Of a DNA stretch of 64,000 nt, positions 1 to 10,238 are shown piece by piece. This DNA comes from Clavulina sp. PMI_390 (Eukaryota; Basidiomycota; Agaricomycetes; Cantharellales; Hydnaceae), in the NCBI GenBank assembly GCA_015039315.1, contig WIDE01000051.1, positions 124,001-188,000 on the forward strand. Direction: 5' to 3'. Numbering within the stretch: position 1 is the first letter of the stretch; the number at the start of each line of letters is the position of its first letter. The position numbers were made by a program, and so were the translations under genes. Under the pieces are notes generated by a model, which did not search any database, was not told where the DNA came from, and saw nothing but the letters and a program-made list of their open reading frames with translations.

Positions 1-461
1 CCGGTACTGATAAATTCCCTCATAACCATCCTCCTATTACACAGTTGACGAGTTCATTGGCATGCTTCTCGACTTCCCCGTCGAGCCTGATGCGACAACA
101 ACAGAGATTATCTCCGAGATGGTTTACGCAAACAGCAAAGTTTTGGATGGGCGACGGTTCGTATCAGAGTTTGTTGCGAGACGCAAGGCCGATGTTGCTC
201 GTTCTCGGGGAGGAGCGGGTGCAACGAGCTCTAGTAACGAGAATGGCGTTGGTGCTGCTGCAGCTGGCCCGAGTGGAAGTGGGTGGGGCAAGGGCAGCCT
301 TGCTGATGGTGCGTTCTCTCTTGAAAATTTCCAGATCATCCCGTTCTTGTTGTCTGACCGTGGAATTTCCTGGCCTTGTAGTTGTCAAAGCCCAACCAAA
401 GCAGCAAGCTGAAAAGGAGTGGGGATACAAGGTCGTCAAGAAAAAGGGCAAGAGGACCTAG
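1..461 (+). CDS. 3' end of GYF/SMY2-like protein gene (partial)
   Basis: This is the C-terminal tail of a protein whose start lies outside the window. The first exon reads through a DEFIGMLLDFP segment, then SEMVYANSKVLDGRRF, FVARRKAD and a Ser/Gly/Ala-rich stretch. An intron at about 309-381 (GTGCGT to TTGTAG) joins in phase 1 to the last exon, which ends in EKEWGYKVVKKKGKRT and a stop. A short helical module followed by a WGYKVVKKKGK-type basic tail recalls fungal GYF-domain (SMY2/PERQ-like) proteins, but the GYF domain itself is not in view, so the family name is inference from the tail only. The reading frame and intron are well supported. Confidence 0.55.
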   Translation, partial: GTDKFPHNHPPITQLTSSLACFSTSPSSLMRQQQRLSPRWFTQTAKFWMGDGSYQSLLRDARPMLLVLGEERVQRALVTRMALVLLQLARVEVGGARAALLMVRSLLKISRSSRSCCLTVEFPGLVVVKAQPKQQAEKEWGYKVVKKKGKRT

Positions 462-1030
462 ATGCTAGTTCACTATATCTGTGGCCTTGACACTCTTTTT
501 GATCTCGTTCTGCTTCTCCAATTAACTGCTCTGTCACTCCTTCCTTCCGCTGTCAACCTCAACCCTGCTCGCTCTTTGCTTTTGTTTTCTTTTTCAGGCG
601 CTGTACTACCTGGTCGGAATGCTCTGTCTCATGTTGCAACACTGCACTCTAATCAATTCTTTCAAATTGTTGCGCCTAATGATTTCCTGGCATTGCATTT
701 GATTCCATGTGAACTGTCGCTTTCTTTTTACCCGGTAAAAAGACGAGCCCCACTAACTCTGCTTCTACCCCAGTTTGCGTCTTTGTCTGAGTGAAGCAAC
801 GTTATTGATGGATAGCAAGATAGCGCGAGCTATGTACACGTCGAATGTGTCAATGAATGCGGAACAGAAGGAAATGCCTCAAGTGCGTGAACAAAGACGA
901 CCAGAGGTAGCAGTAATGAAAAAAGTGATAGGAGAACAACTGTGAAAGCACCTTTTTGGAAGATGTGGATAACCCAAAGAATGAAACCAGATACTCGCTG
1001 ATCGATCAAGAGGATGGAGTGCCAAAGGGT
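462..1030. other. Intergenic, convergent 3' ends
   Basis: This stretch lies between the stop of the GYF-like gene and the stop of the peroxiredoxin on the opposite strand. It holds only short pyrimidine-rich open frames with no recognisable protein, and is read as two 3' UTRs. Confidence 0.6.
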
Positions 1031-1803
1031 TTAGAAGGAGCCTGCGCCAGTGGTGCGCACCTCGAGCCAGCTGCTAACAAACTTCTCGTGGGCACTGTGG
1101 TCATTAGCACATGTTGGACAGAGAAATGGAGAGAGGTATAGAGAACCGGTGTCAGCACGAGAGGGGAGTTAGAGAAGGATACTTAGACGCACGCATAATT
1201 GAGGACACCTTCATGCACGTCCTGCACAATGCCCTTTTCGATGATAAAGGTTGTGCGGCCTGGATGACGTCAATGCGTCAGCACATGGGCACAATTCGAT
1301 TAGCCCGAAAGCAGAGGGAACCTAGCGGATAGAAGAGTGTTCTCTTACCTGCGGTCAAGCCAAATAGCCCTGAACCCACTCCGTACGCAGCGCTTGCCTC
1401 GCCTTTTGCATCACTCAGCACGGGATAGGTGAGCTTGTATTGGTCCACGAAGGACTTTTGCTTCTCAACAGTATCTGGGGAGACTCCGATAATTTGGACG
1501 CCCGATTGGGTGCTTGAGCCAGAGTAGAGAGGCTTGTTGGCTAGGGCATCACGGAACGAGCAAGCTTCCTTCGTGCAACCATACGTCTAGAGTGGGATAG
1601 GGAATGCATTACGAAAATTAGACCCACTGGTATCATAGCACGGGTAGCGGTCGGGGAGTCACACTCACAAAAGCGGCGGGGTAGAAGAACAAGATGATAG
1701 GCTTCGTCGCGGCGGCCGGATCGAGCGTATAGGGCTCCCCGTTGGCGTCAGGGAGCGTAATTTTTGGAGCAGCTTTGCCGACGAGGTCTTTAGCAGCAAC
1801 CAT
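1031..1803 (-). CDS. PrxQ/BCP-type peroxiredoxin
   Basis: A thiol peroxidase that reduces hydroperoxides using a peroxidatic cysteine, with thioredoxin as the usual reductant. Four exons (1803-1669, 1586-1349, 1259-1193, 1094-1031) join in phase to give 167 residues. The start is the ATG at 1803; an upstream in-frame codon is GTG, not ATG. The N-terminal part has VGKAAPKITLPDANGEPY and FFYPAAF. The active site TYGCTKEACSFRD places the peroxidatic Cys at about residue 49 and the resolving Cys at about 54, the two-Cys spacing of the bacterioferritin comigratory protein/PrxQ (yeast Dot5) group. IIGVSPDTVEKQKSF, YPVLSDAKG, TTFIIEKGIVQDV and AHEKFVSSWLE follow in the order expected for the fold. 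No signal peptide is seen. The family is secure; the compartment is not. Confidence 0.88.
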
Positions 1804-2665
1804 ATCTGCTGTTATCCGTTCCACTGGACAAGAGTGTGGTGTTGGTGGATAAGCTGTGGGGCCGTTTGGGGAGGCTTGGGGCTGGGAATTAAGGGTGGGT
1901 CAGGGAAGTTGTCATTTGGAAATGAATTGGTTTTGGGGGCGGCTTCTGTCGGCTGATGAGCTCATCGCCTCCCATCACGTCTGTGCTCTGGAGAGGTGTT
2001 GGGTTTAGCTCGACACTAGCCAGGAATTACAAGAGTTAAGATGCATAACTAGGGTAGCTCTTTCTGCTCGTTCTTGAAATGATAATCACACCCGTGAGTC
2101 ATAACGGCTCGAGCCACGGGGCAAACATGTCACACGAGAAATGAAGGAATCTAATCAACCTCCATAGTATCCGCAGACTCTAGAGTTACAGCCTAGGTCG
2201 ATCTATACCTAAAGCAAACAGCAGTCCAACCTGTCGTTCTCCCTGTTGACCCCCAGCTTGATGTAGAACTAACTCGTCAGTACTGCTCGGCCTTGGGTCA
2301 CTCGTATTTTGAGATACATCCCGCAATATCGGGTTCGGGCCCGTTCAATTGTCTGATCGAGTCAACGACGGCAGGTGAATCTATACAATTTGATTATACT
2401 GATACCAAGAAGATAATGATGTCAAGAGGCAGTCAGCTGCACCTCAGCCCATGCACCGGGCACCACTCTCTCATTCACTTGCGCAACCCTGAATCTGAGA
2501 TACTGACTCGCTCTAGACACTTGGATCAGTCAGCCGTGCGCCATTTATTAGTCAGCCTCTCACAACGACGTCTTTTTCTACCATAAAGTACCGGCGCCAT
2601 CGACACTGATTCGCATCCAGTCCCAACTCCCCTCTCCGCAACCAATCCCAATCACACCCCTCGAC
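1804..2665. other. Divergent intergenic region
   Basis: This is a shared upstream region between the leftward peroxiredoxin and the rightward epoxide hydrolase. No open frame looks coding and no RNA gene was recognised. It presumably carries both promoters. Confidence 0.5.
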
Positions 2666-4969
2666 ATGTCTATTGCCAAAGAATCTCTTCAGACCGACTC
2701 TCTCCCTTCTGGCCCGGCCAGTAAATTCACTCCTCGATTCGATCCCGAAAGGTGATATCATATCTTCTCGAACCACTTGACCCCAGCTCATTGACGATTT
2801 TTCGCTAGGGTATCACAAATGAAAGAGATGTTGAAACTCTCCTCGCTGCCTGAGGCTAGCGTTCAGCCCTTAGATGACCCGGAATCAGATATTGGTGAGT
2901 GCTCACAATATTCTCATATGTGAATATATGAAACAACTCTCACTGATGGATATGACAATTTCAGGGATCAAGCTTGAGTTCGTGGCAGAAGCAAAAGCAG
3001 CCCTCGAAGCTTACGACGTTGAAGAGTTTGAGCGAAAACTTAACAAGTGAGTACTATGGGCTAGAGGCGTCCGTCAATGACATTCGGGCTGATCGTCATT
3101 GGTGCCACACAGAATGAATCACTTTCTCGCTCCGATCGAAGATGTCAACCTACACTTCATTCATGAGCGAAGTGAACGACCAGACGCCATCCCTCTGCTA
3201 ATAATCCACGGATGGCCTGGTACGTAACCCTCTTCTGCTATTGCCCGCAATGATGCTCACTATTGCTTGGCAAACCTCTAGGCGCGTTTTACGACTTTAG
3301 GAAAATCATCGACCCCCTCGTCCACCCGACCGATCCTTCCCAGCCTGCTTTCCACCTTGTTGCGCCCTCGCTTCCTGGTTATGCATGGTCGACATCAGGA
3401 AACCGGTTTGGCAGCTCAGAATTCTCACGCTGCTCATCTTTGCTCAGCGAGGGCCAACCTTCCTCACTGACCTTTCTCCTCACCCTGAAGACCTATAGTA
3501 TATGCTATCTCCTAGATAACGAAGCTCATCGAATAATGGCCGAAAGTGGAGCCGGTGGGGCAACTATGCCGCTCCACAGGAACCATCCAAATCTCGCAAA
3601 ACGACATTGTGTAGGCCCAATTGTGCACGCTGCAGCCAATAATTTCCGGACCTTGTCCAAATACTATGGAGACCATCCACTATCGTATCGTTATCAGTTG
3701 TATTCGCGCTTGTAGAACCTTGTTTCAGTTTGCTGAGGAAGGTTGGCCCTCGCTGAGCAAGACGAGGAGCGTGAGAATTCTGAGCTCCCCAAACCGGTTT
3801 CCTGATGGACACTTCCGAGAAAAAAGGACTTCACAGTTGTCGATATGGCAAGGATCTTCAACAAGCTGATGGTCGAGGTTCTGGGTTATAACAAGTATGT
3901 CGGTCAAGGAGGCGACTGGGTAAGTGTCGAAAGTCAGCTCTACGAACGCTCTCGCTGAATTGATATTTCTCGCTGTATCAGGGTGGTCATATCATGCGGC
4001 CTCTCGCGCTCTATCATTCCGACCATATGCGACTGGTGCACTTCAATATGTTCTTCTGCCAGCCCGCCGAAGGGATCGCATCGTATACGCCATGGCTAAA
4101 TCACTTGCCTCTTCCACAAAGCACCGTTGACTGGCTCTCGACTCAAATCAAAGAGTGGGGTGTCCCAGAGGCTCAACTCCGTCTCCTACGCCAGTTCCAA
4201 GGGTTTCTTACGGGTGGTAGTGGATACGTCGAGCTGCAGAGCACTCGGGTTCGTTATTCGATCTTAACTCATAGCTTTCCATAGGATCTCCGGTTCTGAC
4301 GTCCACTCACCGCACACAGCCGGCTACGGTCGGATACGCTATCGCTTCCTCGCCACTCTCCCTCTTAACCTATATTGGCGAGAAAAAGCTCGCATGGCAG
4401 GACCCCGCCACATTCGAGCTGGACGACCTACTCGCCACCGTCTCGCTCTACTATCTCACATCGACATTTCAGACTTCAGTAATGATCTATCAGCAAAGTT
4501 TGCCGAGGTTACGCCAGATCCTTACTGATACCAGCGAGGCTGGGAAAATCAAGATCCCTACAGCGTTCAGTGCTTTCGTGAGTCATCCATATCGATTCTG
4601 CTCTCCTATCTTGCCAGGTTTCGACATCTGACTTTTTTCCGTTTTCGCGGCTGACAATGAATGCCAGCCCTATGAGCTCGAGTAAGTGTTTCACTAGTTT
4701 CGCTCATGTGCTCTGCGCCCTTCAATTGCTCATCACTTGCATGTTCCTCAGGGCTCCACCTCGTGATTGGATCGCTCAATATGTACCGCTTGTTCAGTAC
4801 AGAGGTGAGGCCTTCTCTATATAGGCGCACGGCTTTGGCTCGGATATTGAATGCCTGTCTTCTTCTCCAAGTCCACGACAAGGGAGGGCATTTCCCTGCA
4901 GTTGAAAACCCTACCGGCTTGGTGGAGGATCTGCAGAGCTTCTATGGTCCGAGATGGAAGACGGCTTGA
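2666..4969 (+). CDS. Microsomal-type epoxide hydrolase, interrupted by an inverted repeat
   Basis: An alpha/beta-hydrolase that hydrolyses epoxides to diols. Exons 2666-2751, 2809-2894, 2965-3046, 3113-3219 and from 3282 join in phase. They encode the N-terminal EHN lid region (FTPRFDPERVSQMKEMLKL), then PLLIIHGWPGAFYDF with the HGWP oxyanion motif, and LVAPSLPGYAWS. The frame then enters an inverted repeat (about 3394-3806) and meets an in-frame TAG at 3713. Family-like sequence resumes in the same frame just after it: VVDMARIFNKLMVEVLGY, then GGDW joined by an intron to GGHIMRPLALYH, carrying the nucleophile Asp. Later exons give EGIASYTPWLNHLPLP, PLSLLTYIGEKK, PPRDWIAQYVPLVQYR and HDKGGHFPAVENP with the catalytic His, ending GPRWKTA. 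Every catalytic element is present. If the repeat is not spliced out, this is a truncated or pseudo allele. Confidence 0.75.
3394..3806. repeat. Long inverted repeat inside the epoxide hydrolase (MITE-like or inverted duplication)
   Basis: Two arms of about 70 nt (roughly 3394-3467 and 3732-3806) are near-perfect reverse complements. The left arm begins CATCAGGAAACCGGTTTGG and the right arm ends with its complement CCAAACCGGTTTCCTGATG. The loop is about 265 nt. The arms differ by a few substitutions and a one-base length change around position 3412. No transposase frame lies inside, and no clean target-site duplication is evident at the outer ends. It could be a non-autonomous terminal-inverted-repeat element or a local inverted duplication. 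Confidence 0.85.
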
Positions 4970-5152
4970 TCAGGGATCCCTGAAGACAAACCTCTTTCGC
5001 TGTTTTTGCACCTCAACGATACGTTGCCACTGATCACCTAGATTCCATGTAAAAACGCTCCTTCCAGTAGTCTAACTGCCGCACTCGGACAGCAGAATGT
5101 CTCACATGTATCATTATCCTATCATCTGAAGAACGAATTCATTTATTCGAGG

Positions 5153-6896
5153 TTACCCCCGATTCATTGTGTTTCCCGCCCCTTTTCGATTTGCCTCCTT
5201 GTAGACTGCCCAGTCCTCGTCCTTGCGAACGCGCTCCAGGTCGGCGTCCTCTGAATCTTTTGTGCCGTCTTGCTCTATGCGTAGCGCGAGTTTCTCATCG
5301 GTGGTGAGGTTGGCGTTTGGATCCTCGCTGTAATTGATGGCCAAATGGTTATACGATCAGAGAGTCAATCAGGATAACTATGGCATTGATAAAACCATGT
5401 CAGCAAATGCGACTTACTTGTTGCTTGGACCAATGACATTCCCTCGTCGGAACTCTTCTGCGAGATACTCGTCGATGGTCATGGTGGGCAAACGGTGATC
5501 TGGCCGGAACACTTGTGCTCGTAGCTCCTCGCGAGTGGCTGAAGATGACGATGTGATAGTGAAGGGCCGGAGCACCTAAGAATATAGTAGCAAATCCGCG
5601 TCAATTAGGCCATCGGAAACTACGTTGTCCACGAGCAAGCCGAAAGGAGAGAGATATGATAGGTAACATAAACAGTTAGATAGCGCACCTTTCCATCTGT
5701 ATTTAGCAGTGGCCCCTTCCCATCCACACCGCTTCGTCCTCCATACCTCGGCCCATCCAACTTCCATGTCTCATCGACTTCATCTTCCCTCCCCTTCCTC
5801 ATCTGCTCCTCTCTGGCAGCCTTCTCTGCCTGCTCCCGCTCCTCTTCCTCTTCCTCGTTCGAGTCCCTAGGGGCCATCTGTAACATTTCCCGCTCAGCGA
5901 GAAGCTCGCCTAGCGTCTGATGCGCTCGTGCCCAGCAGAGTCTCAGTAGAACGACGATAAGATTACGGATGCCTCCCTCTTCCTCATCTTCATCTTCTTC
6001 ATCCGATTTCGCCCCTTGAGTACCTCTCCGCGAGCTGTCTTGTAGGTCGAGGACTGCTGCAATCGTCTCTAGGTCACTGTCAAGCTCGACAGGTTCGGAT
6101 AGTCCCTCCTGACGCGCGCGGAATGCCTGCGAGGATTTGCCAGAGGCGGTGATAAGAGGAATAGTCGGCCGGAAGGACGGTGAGTGGGGACTGAGGAGCT
6201 GCAGAAGGATGAGATAATTTACCTTGATTGAATCCTTGAGCTCTTTTTCTTTCTTGAACTGTTTGATCTTTGTCTCTCTCCGCGTGGCTGGATCCATAGG
6301 TGCGCTTCTCTGCCTCCCAAACAGCTTGCGCTCGTCATCGGGAATGACACCCAAGGCCTCAACGCTCTTCGTGAAGCGGCTTAGCTCCCCCTCGGAGGCA
6401 GATACTATTCGGAGACGCTGGCCAGTCCCTGTGGAACGCCGTCGTTGTAACACTTCGGCGATAGCAAAAGGGAGCAGTAGGTAGACCGCATCACGCGTCG
6501 ATATTTCCTCAAAGGTTTCGTTTGGTGAGAAGAGATTTATTGCGCTGATGCGGTTGGAAAGAAGGCGGAAGGAGGAAAGTGCGTCTTCGGTCTCAGTCTA
6601 TGTAAAACGAGACGGCGGGGGGTGGCAAGGAATGCGTTCGAGTCAATGAGGCAGTAATGACGAGTTCCAATTAAAAATTATCAGTTTTCGCGAATCATCA
6701 GGTTGAATGCAAGCCAAGATGTGGAAACACGAGAGCTTTTGCGAAGAGGGAAAAACTCTTCGGTGCAGCTACTTAACACAAGGGAAGGACAGCGTACCGC
6801 AGCTTGCTCAGTCCTGGCATCCATATTAGCAGCCCGGGCTCCTGACTTGAGCCCTTTTCTATAGAGGCTAATCATGTTGATAGTCTCAGACTCCAT
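5153..6896 (-). CDS. TAP42: TAP42/alpha4-family PP2A-associated regulator
   Basis: Regulatory partner of PP2A-like phosphatase catalytic subunits, acting downstream of TOR in yeast. Start ATG at 6896. The first exon has MISLYRKGLKSGARAANMD. A second exon from 6597 carries LSSFRLLSNRISAINLFSPN, ISTRDAVYLLLPFAIAEV, then VEALGVIPDDERKLFGR and ETKIKQFKKEKELKDSIK, the repeat-rich helical core. An acidic stretch and LLAEREMLQMAPRD follow, with DETWKLDGPRYGG. The C-terminal exons give VLRPFTITSSSSATREELRA, VFRPDHRLPTMTIDEYL and DWAVYKEANRKGAGNTMNRG, a hallmark TAP42 ending. A possible in-phase intron (about 6222-6127) would remove a non-conserved insert of about 32 residues. The family call is secure; exact splicing after SIK is uncertain. 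Confidence 0.9.
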
Positions 6897-8444
6897 GTCA
6901 AATCGGGATCGAGATCGGAGGTTTTCTGCAATGCAGTGTTATGACACGGAGGGCGAGAAAGGGAAATAGATGCCCTGGAGTAGGGCTAAGGCACTATCTG
7001 GGATAATTAAGGGGAATAAAGATGACCTAAACATAGTCCAGCCTCAGTCTCATGCATACAATGTCACGGATTGTCTCTTAGACGCACTGGGAGAGCAAGG
7101 TAGGATACTGAAGATGGCAATCGGGTACGAGAGAAAGCCTTCTCAGAATTCACGAGTGATTTCTCGGCCAAGAATCGGAGAGCTGGGAAATATCAACGAT
7201 GAACGCAAGAGAGTGACAAAGGGCGGCTGATCAGAGGATACACTCTCGTCACGTCCGAGTCACCCCGTTACAACCTCCCCATTTGCCAAGGAAGGAGAAT
7301 CCTACAGCTATCTTTATCACAGAGATAACAGGCAAGGATCTTGAGAACGTCTCTGACCCGAGAAGGCAAGTCGTGGTGAATCAGGACCTGCACCAACCTA
7401 ACGGTGCTCGGACATGAGCCCAGGGCTGCGAATACAGTATGGGGGAGAGCGCAATGCATTTTTCGCCACGTGGTGTTACAAGCGTAGGGACAGGAGCGAA
7501 AAGATGAAAGGACGAAAAGACGAAGAAGAGGGCGTAAGAAGCAGAAGAAAGAAAGAAAGAAAGTGTAGAGAGAAACGATTCAATTAAATCGGCAATCTCG
7601 TGGTATAACGGGCAGCCTTGATGGTGCACTCTGGTGAGGACGAATCAGAGCTGGAGGGAATGAGGAACGGAGACGAGGGGGACTTGATACCGAGAGAAGA
7701 AAGAGGTCACATAAGTATAGAAAGCGATGCAGGTGTGTTCAGAGATGGGGGAAGCTGTAGTGAGGCGGTAGGTGTGAGGGTAAAAGTCGAAAAAATCGCA
7801 CGTTGGAGAGATCGTCACTGTGAACAGGTGAAGAGAGTGTGGGAGGGGGAGAGAAAAGGAGAAGTGGAGGTTGTAGTCGGGTTTTGCGTGCGTGGTCAGG
7901 GGATGGAGTGGAGCGACAAACAAAGAATCAACACTAAGATCAGGCATTCAATCAACAAAAATGGTCAGGCAAAGATGGTAGATCAACGCCAGGGTGGGGA
8001 GGAAGATGAGCAGACAGAAGGTGGTGAAGGAACCATGGCGCAGATCCCTGGTATACAGGCAACCGCATAATGTTGTTTAGACAATGACGACGAGTTCTAT
8101 GGTGCTGATGGGCGAGTGAATACCGAAACCCCAAAATGACGTCGAGTACGAGGTGATGATGATGAACACATACATAGTGGGGCGGCGAAAGGATCCAAGG
8201 AGAGGGCAGGCGCTAACCGACAGCAAGGCTGTGCGCGTAACGGTTGTGATGGAGGGCGAACACAAAGGCAGGGGAGAATATAATGTGGGGCAGAGATGGA
8301 GCAAGCGCAAGGCGACGTGCTGCGATAGCGATGACATGATTACATAGCGACATTCAGGTCTGTCGTTGAGGGATGGGCGGTTAATGGAGACAGGGGGATG
8401 GATGGACGACCTGAGAGTAGTGGCGTGATGGTGGCGCCACAAGG
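6897..8444. other. 1.5-kb intergenic region, purine-rich
   Basis: Lies between the TAP42 start and the G-alpha stop, both genes being on the minus strand. The plus strand is strongly purine-rich between about 7620 and 8420 and gives artefactual open frames on both strands, none with recognisable domains. No tRNA or other RNA gene was identified. It probably holds the TAP42 upstream region and the G-alpha 3' UTR. Confidence 0.5.
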
Positions 8445-10047
8445 CTATAATATCCCTATCCCTCGCAAAGCATTTTGCAAGATTGTTTCTTTGACAGCAG
8501 CAAAGACAATTCGAATCTGAGAAGCCATGGGGCGGTCAGCACGTGGTAGTTGTCATGATGAGTGGGGCTGACTCACGTTCTTCGTGTCAGTGGCCTGGGT
8601 CAAACTGGTCGACGCGTTCGAGAAAGGCAGCGTTGTTGTCAGCCACAATGTTGCCTTGAGGATGCCCGACGGAAAAAATTAATAAAAGGGGGAATATGAA
8701 ACGTACTGGGGATATAGCGCCAACTTTGCCCTGTTCATGTTCACGAATTTCCATAAGATGAACTTGGTCGCCTTTGTGACGTCCTCCCCACCCTGGTACT
8801 CTGGATAGTACTTTTGCAGGGGAGAGCGAGGGATCTTCTTCTCGAAGATATCGATCTTGTTGAGGAACAGGATGATGGACGTGCTGAGGAACCATCGAGA
8901 GTTGACAATCGATTCGAAGAGTACGAGCGACTCTTGCATTCGATTCTAGAACGGGGGGGAACAAGCTTCAGCCCCTGTATGATCCACCAAGGGAGCAATG
9001 AAGTATAGCGTACCTGTGCCTTCTCTTCTAATAACACCTGATCATACTCGCTGATCGCCACACAGAAGATGATGGATGTCACTGCCTCGAAGCAGTGAAT
9101 CCATTTTCTCCTTTCTGACCGTTGCCCGCCCACGTCGAACATACTATTGGTAGGGAAGATTGCATGTGATCCAAGAATAGTTCGCAATTGTTAGTGTACT
9201 GGAAAGGACACAGCCCAGACTCCCAAAAGGGCAATGAGGGGCGAAAAGCAAATGACAGGAGTGATGATATACGTACTGTATTGACAACTGCCCCATATAG
9301 AACCGTGTCTCTGTTATCCCTGTCGTCTTTGATCGCGCCCGGAGAACGTCGTCTTCGCTGGGGATATATTTTGCGTCACATATCCGCCGAACTTCACCAA
9401 AGAAGTAAGCCGCCGAGTCCATAAGATAGTATTCAGTCTGGTGGTCAAGGACGGTTTGCATGACAGGGTCTTGCCAGACAGACTCGACGGCGTCTGCAAA
9501 CGATGAGGGTAGTGTGTACGCGGGGTCATTGCTGAGAGTAAAGTCGAGAATTTGCTGGGCAAACGTCTGGAGGGACCGAGGATCAGGTCAGTCAGTCGCT
9601 GCGGCATGGTGGCGCCGCGGGAGCGTCAATGTACGACACGATAGGAAGAGGGACGTACTCGATTGGCCCCATTCTCTGGATCCACATTCAGTGTTCGCAT
9701 AGCAAGTACGATAGCTTGGGCCGAGTCGACAAGATTCTTGTTCACGACGGCTCGCCATACATGCAATTCGTCCTCTGTGAAGCCATTCTGATGCAGGATC
9801 TTCATCTGTTTCACAATTGTAGACTTTCCACTCTCTCCGCTCCCTAGAAGCAATATCTGTTCCGGTGGCAAATGGGTGGAGAGGGACGGTCGAACTCGTG
9901 TGAGCCCTGGTGACGACCGGAGGGGGTGAAAACGAGGCGGACCTTGGCTTCCTTCTTGTACTTGCGAACCTCCTCTGCAATCTGGGCATCGATGGCTTCG
10001 CTGCGCGCCTTGTCTGCCTGATCTTCGGCTGATACGCATGCGCCCAT
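8445..10047 (-). CDS. Heterotrimeric G-protein alpha subunit
   Basis: GTP-binding transducer for seven-helix receptors at the plasma membrane. The ATG at 10047 gives [20 protein letters not shown], with Gly2 suited to myristoylation and Cys4 a possible palmitoylation site. Exons joined by short introns give the full set of GTP-binding elements: [20 protein letters not shown] (G1), [18 protein letters not shown] (switch I), [19 protein letters not shown] (G3), [16 protein letters not shown] (G4) and [15 protein letters not shown] (G5). The last exon reads [19 protein letters not shown] followed by IGIL and TAG at 8445. Overall it resembles the Gpa1/group I fungal class. The extreme C-terminus, GIGIL, lacks the cysteine at position -4 that is the pertussis-toxin site in Gi and differs from the DSGIL-like endings I associate with this class. 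Confidence 0.95.
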
Positions 10048-10130
10048 GATGGCAAGAGCTATGAATGAACAAGGGAACGAGAGGGACCGGGTTCAGATGT
10101 CGTCTATTTCAGCGTCGCAGGAGGGCAGGT

Positions 10131-10238
10131 CGTCGTCGTAGCTGGTCGTGTACAAAGCAAGGTGGTGTGTGGTGGGATGGAGGGGGTCGTCGTAGCTGGT
10201 CGTGTACAAAGCAAGGTGGTGTGTGGTGGGATGGAGGG
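10131..10238. repeat. Two-copy 54-bp direct tandem repeat upstream of the G-alpha gene
   Basis: Two essentially identical copies (about 10131-10184 and 10185-10238) each contain CGTAGCTGGTCGTGTACAAA followed by a G/T-rich block. They lie 80-190 nt upstream of the G-alpha start codon, so they fall in its 5' UTR or proximal promoter. Confidence 0.9.

Noticed and set aside
45..461. Continuous open frame across the first 460 nt
   Set aside because: Only its last part matches the protein tail; a phase-1 intron at 309-381 joins the frame-2 exon to it, and the upstream part is out of frame with the conserved segment.
3263..3715. Stand-alone 150-codon gene
   Set aside because: It begins within an epoxide hydrolase intron, carries a real exon, then runs into the inverted repeat and stops at TAG 3713; it is a broken piece of that gene.
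7585..7660. Possible tRNA gene
   Set aside because: A GTGGTATAACGGGC-like stretch caught the eye, but no acceptor stem, anticodon arm or T-arm pairing could be built.
7618..8442. Long open frames on both strands (150 and 121 codons)
   Set aside because: Strand purine bias depletes stops on one strand and gives compositional frames; no domain, no splice pattern, and opposite-strand frames overlap.
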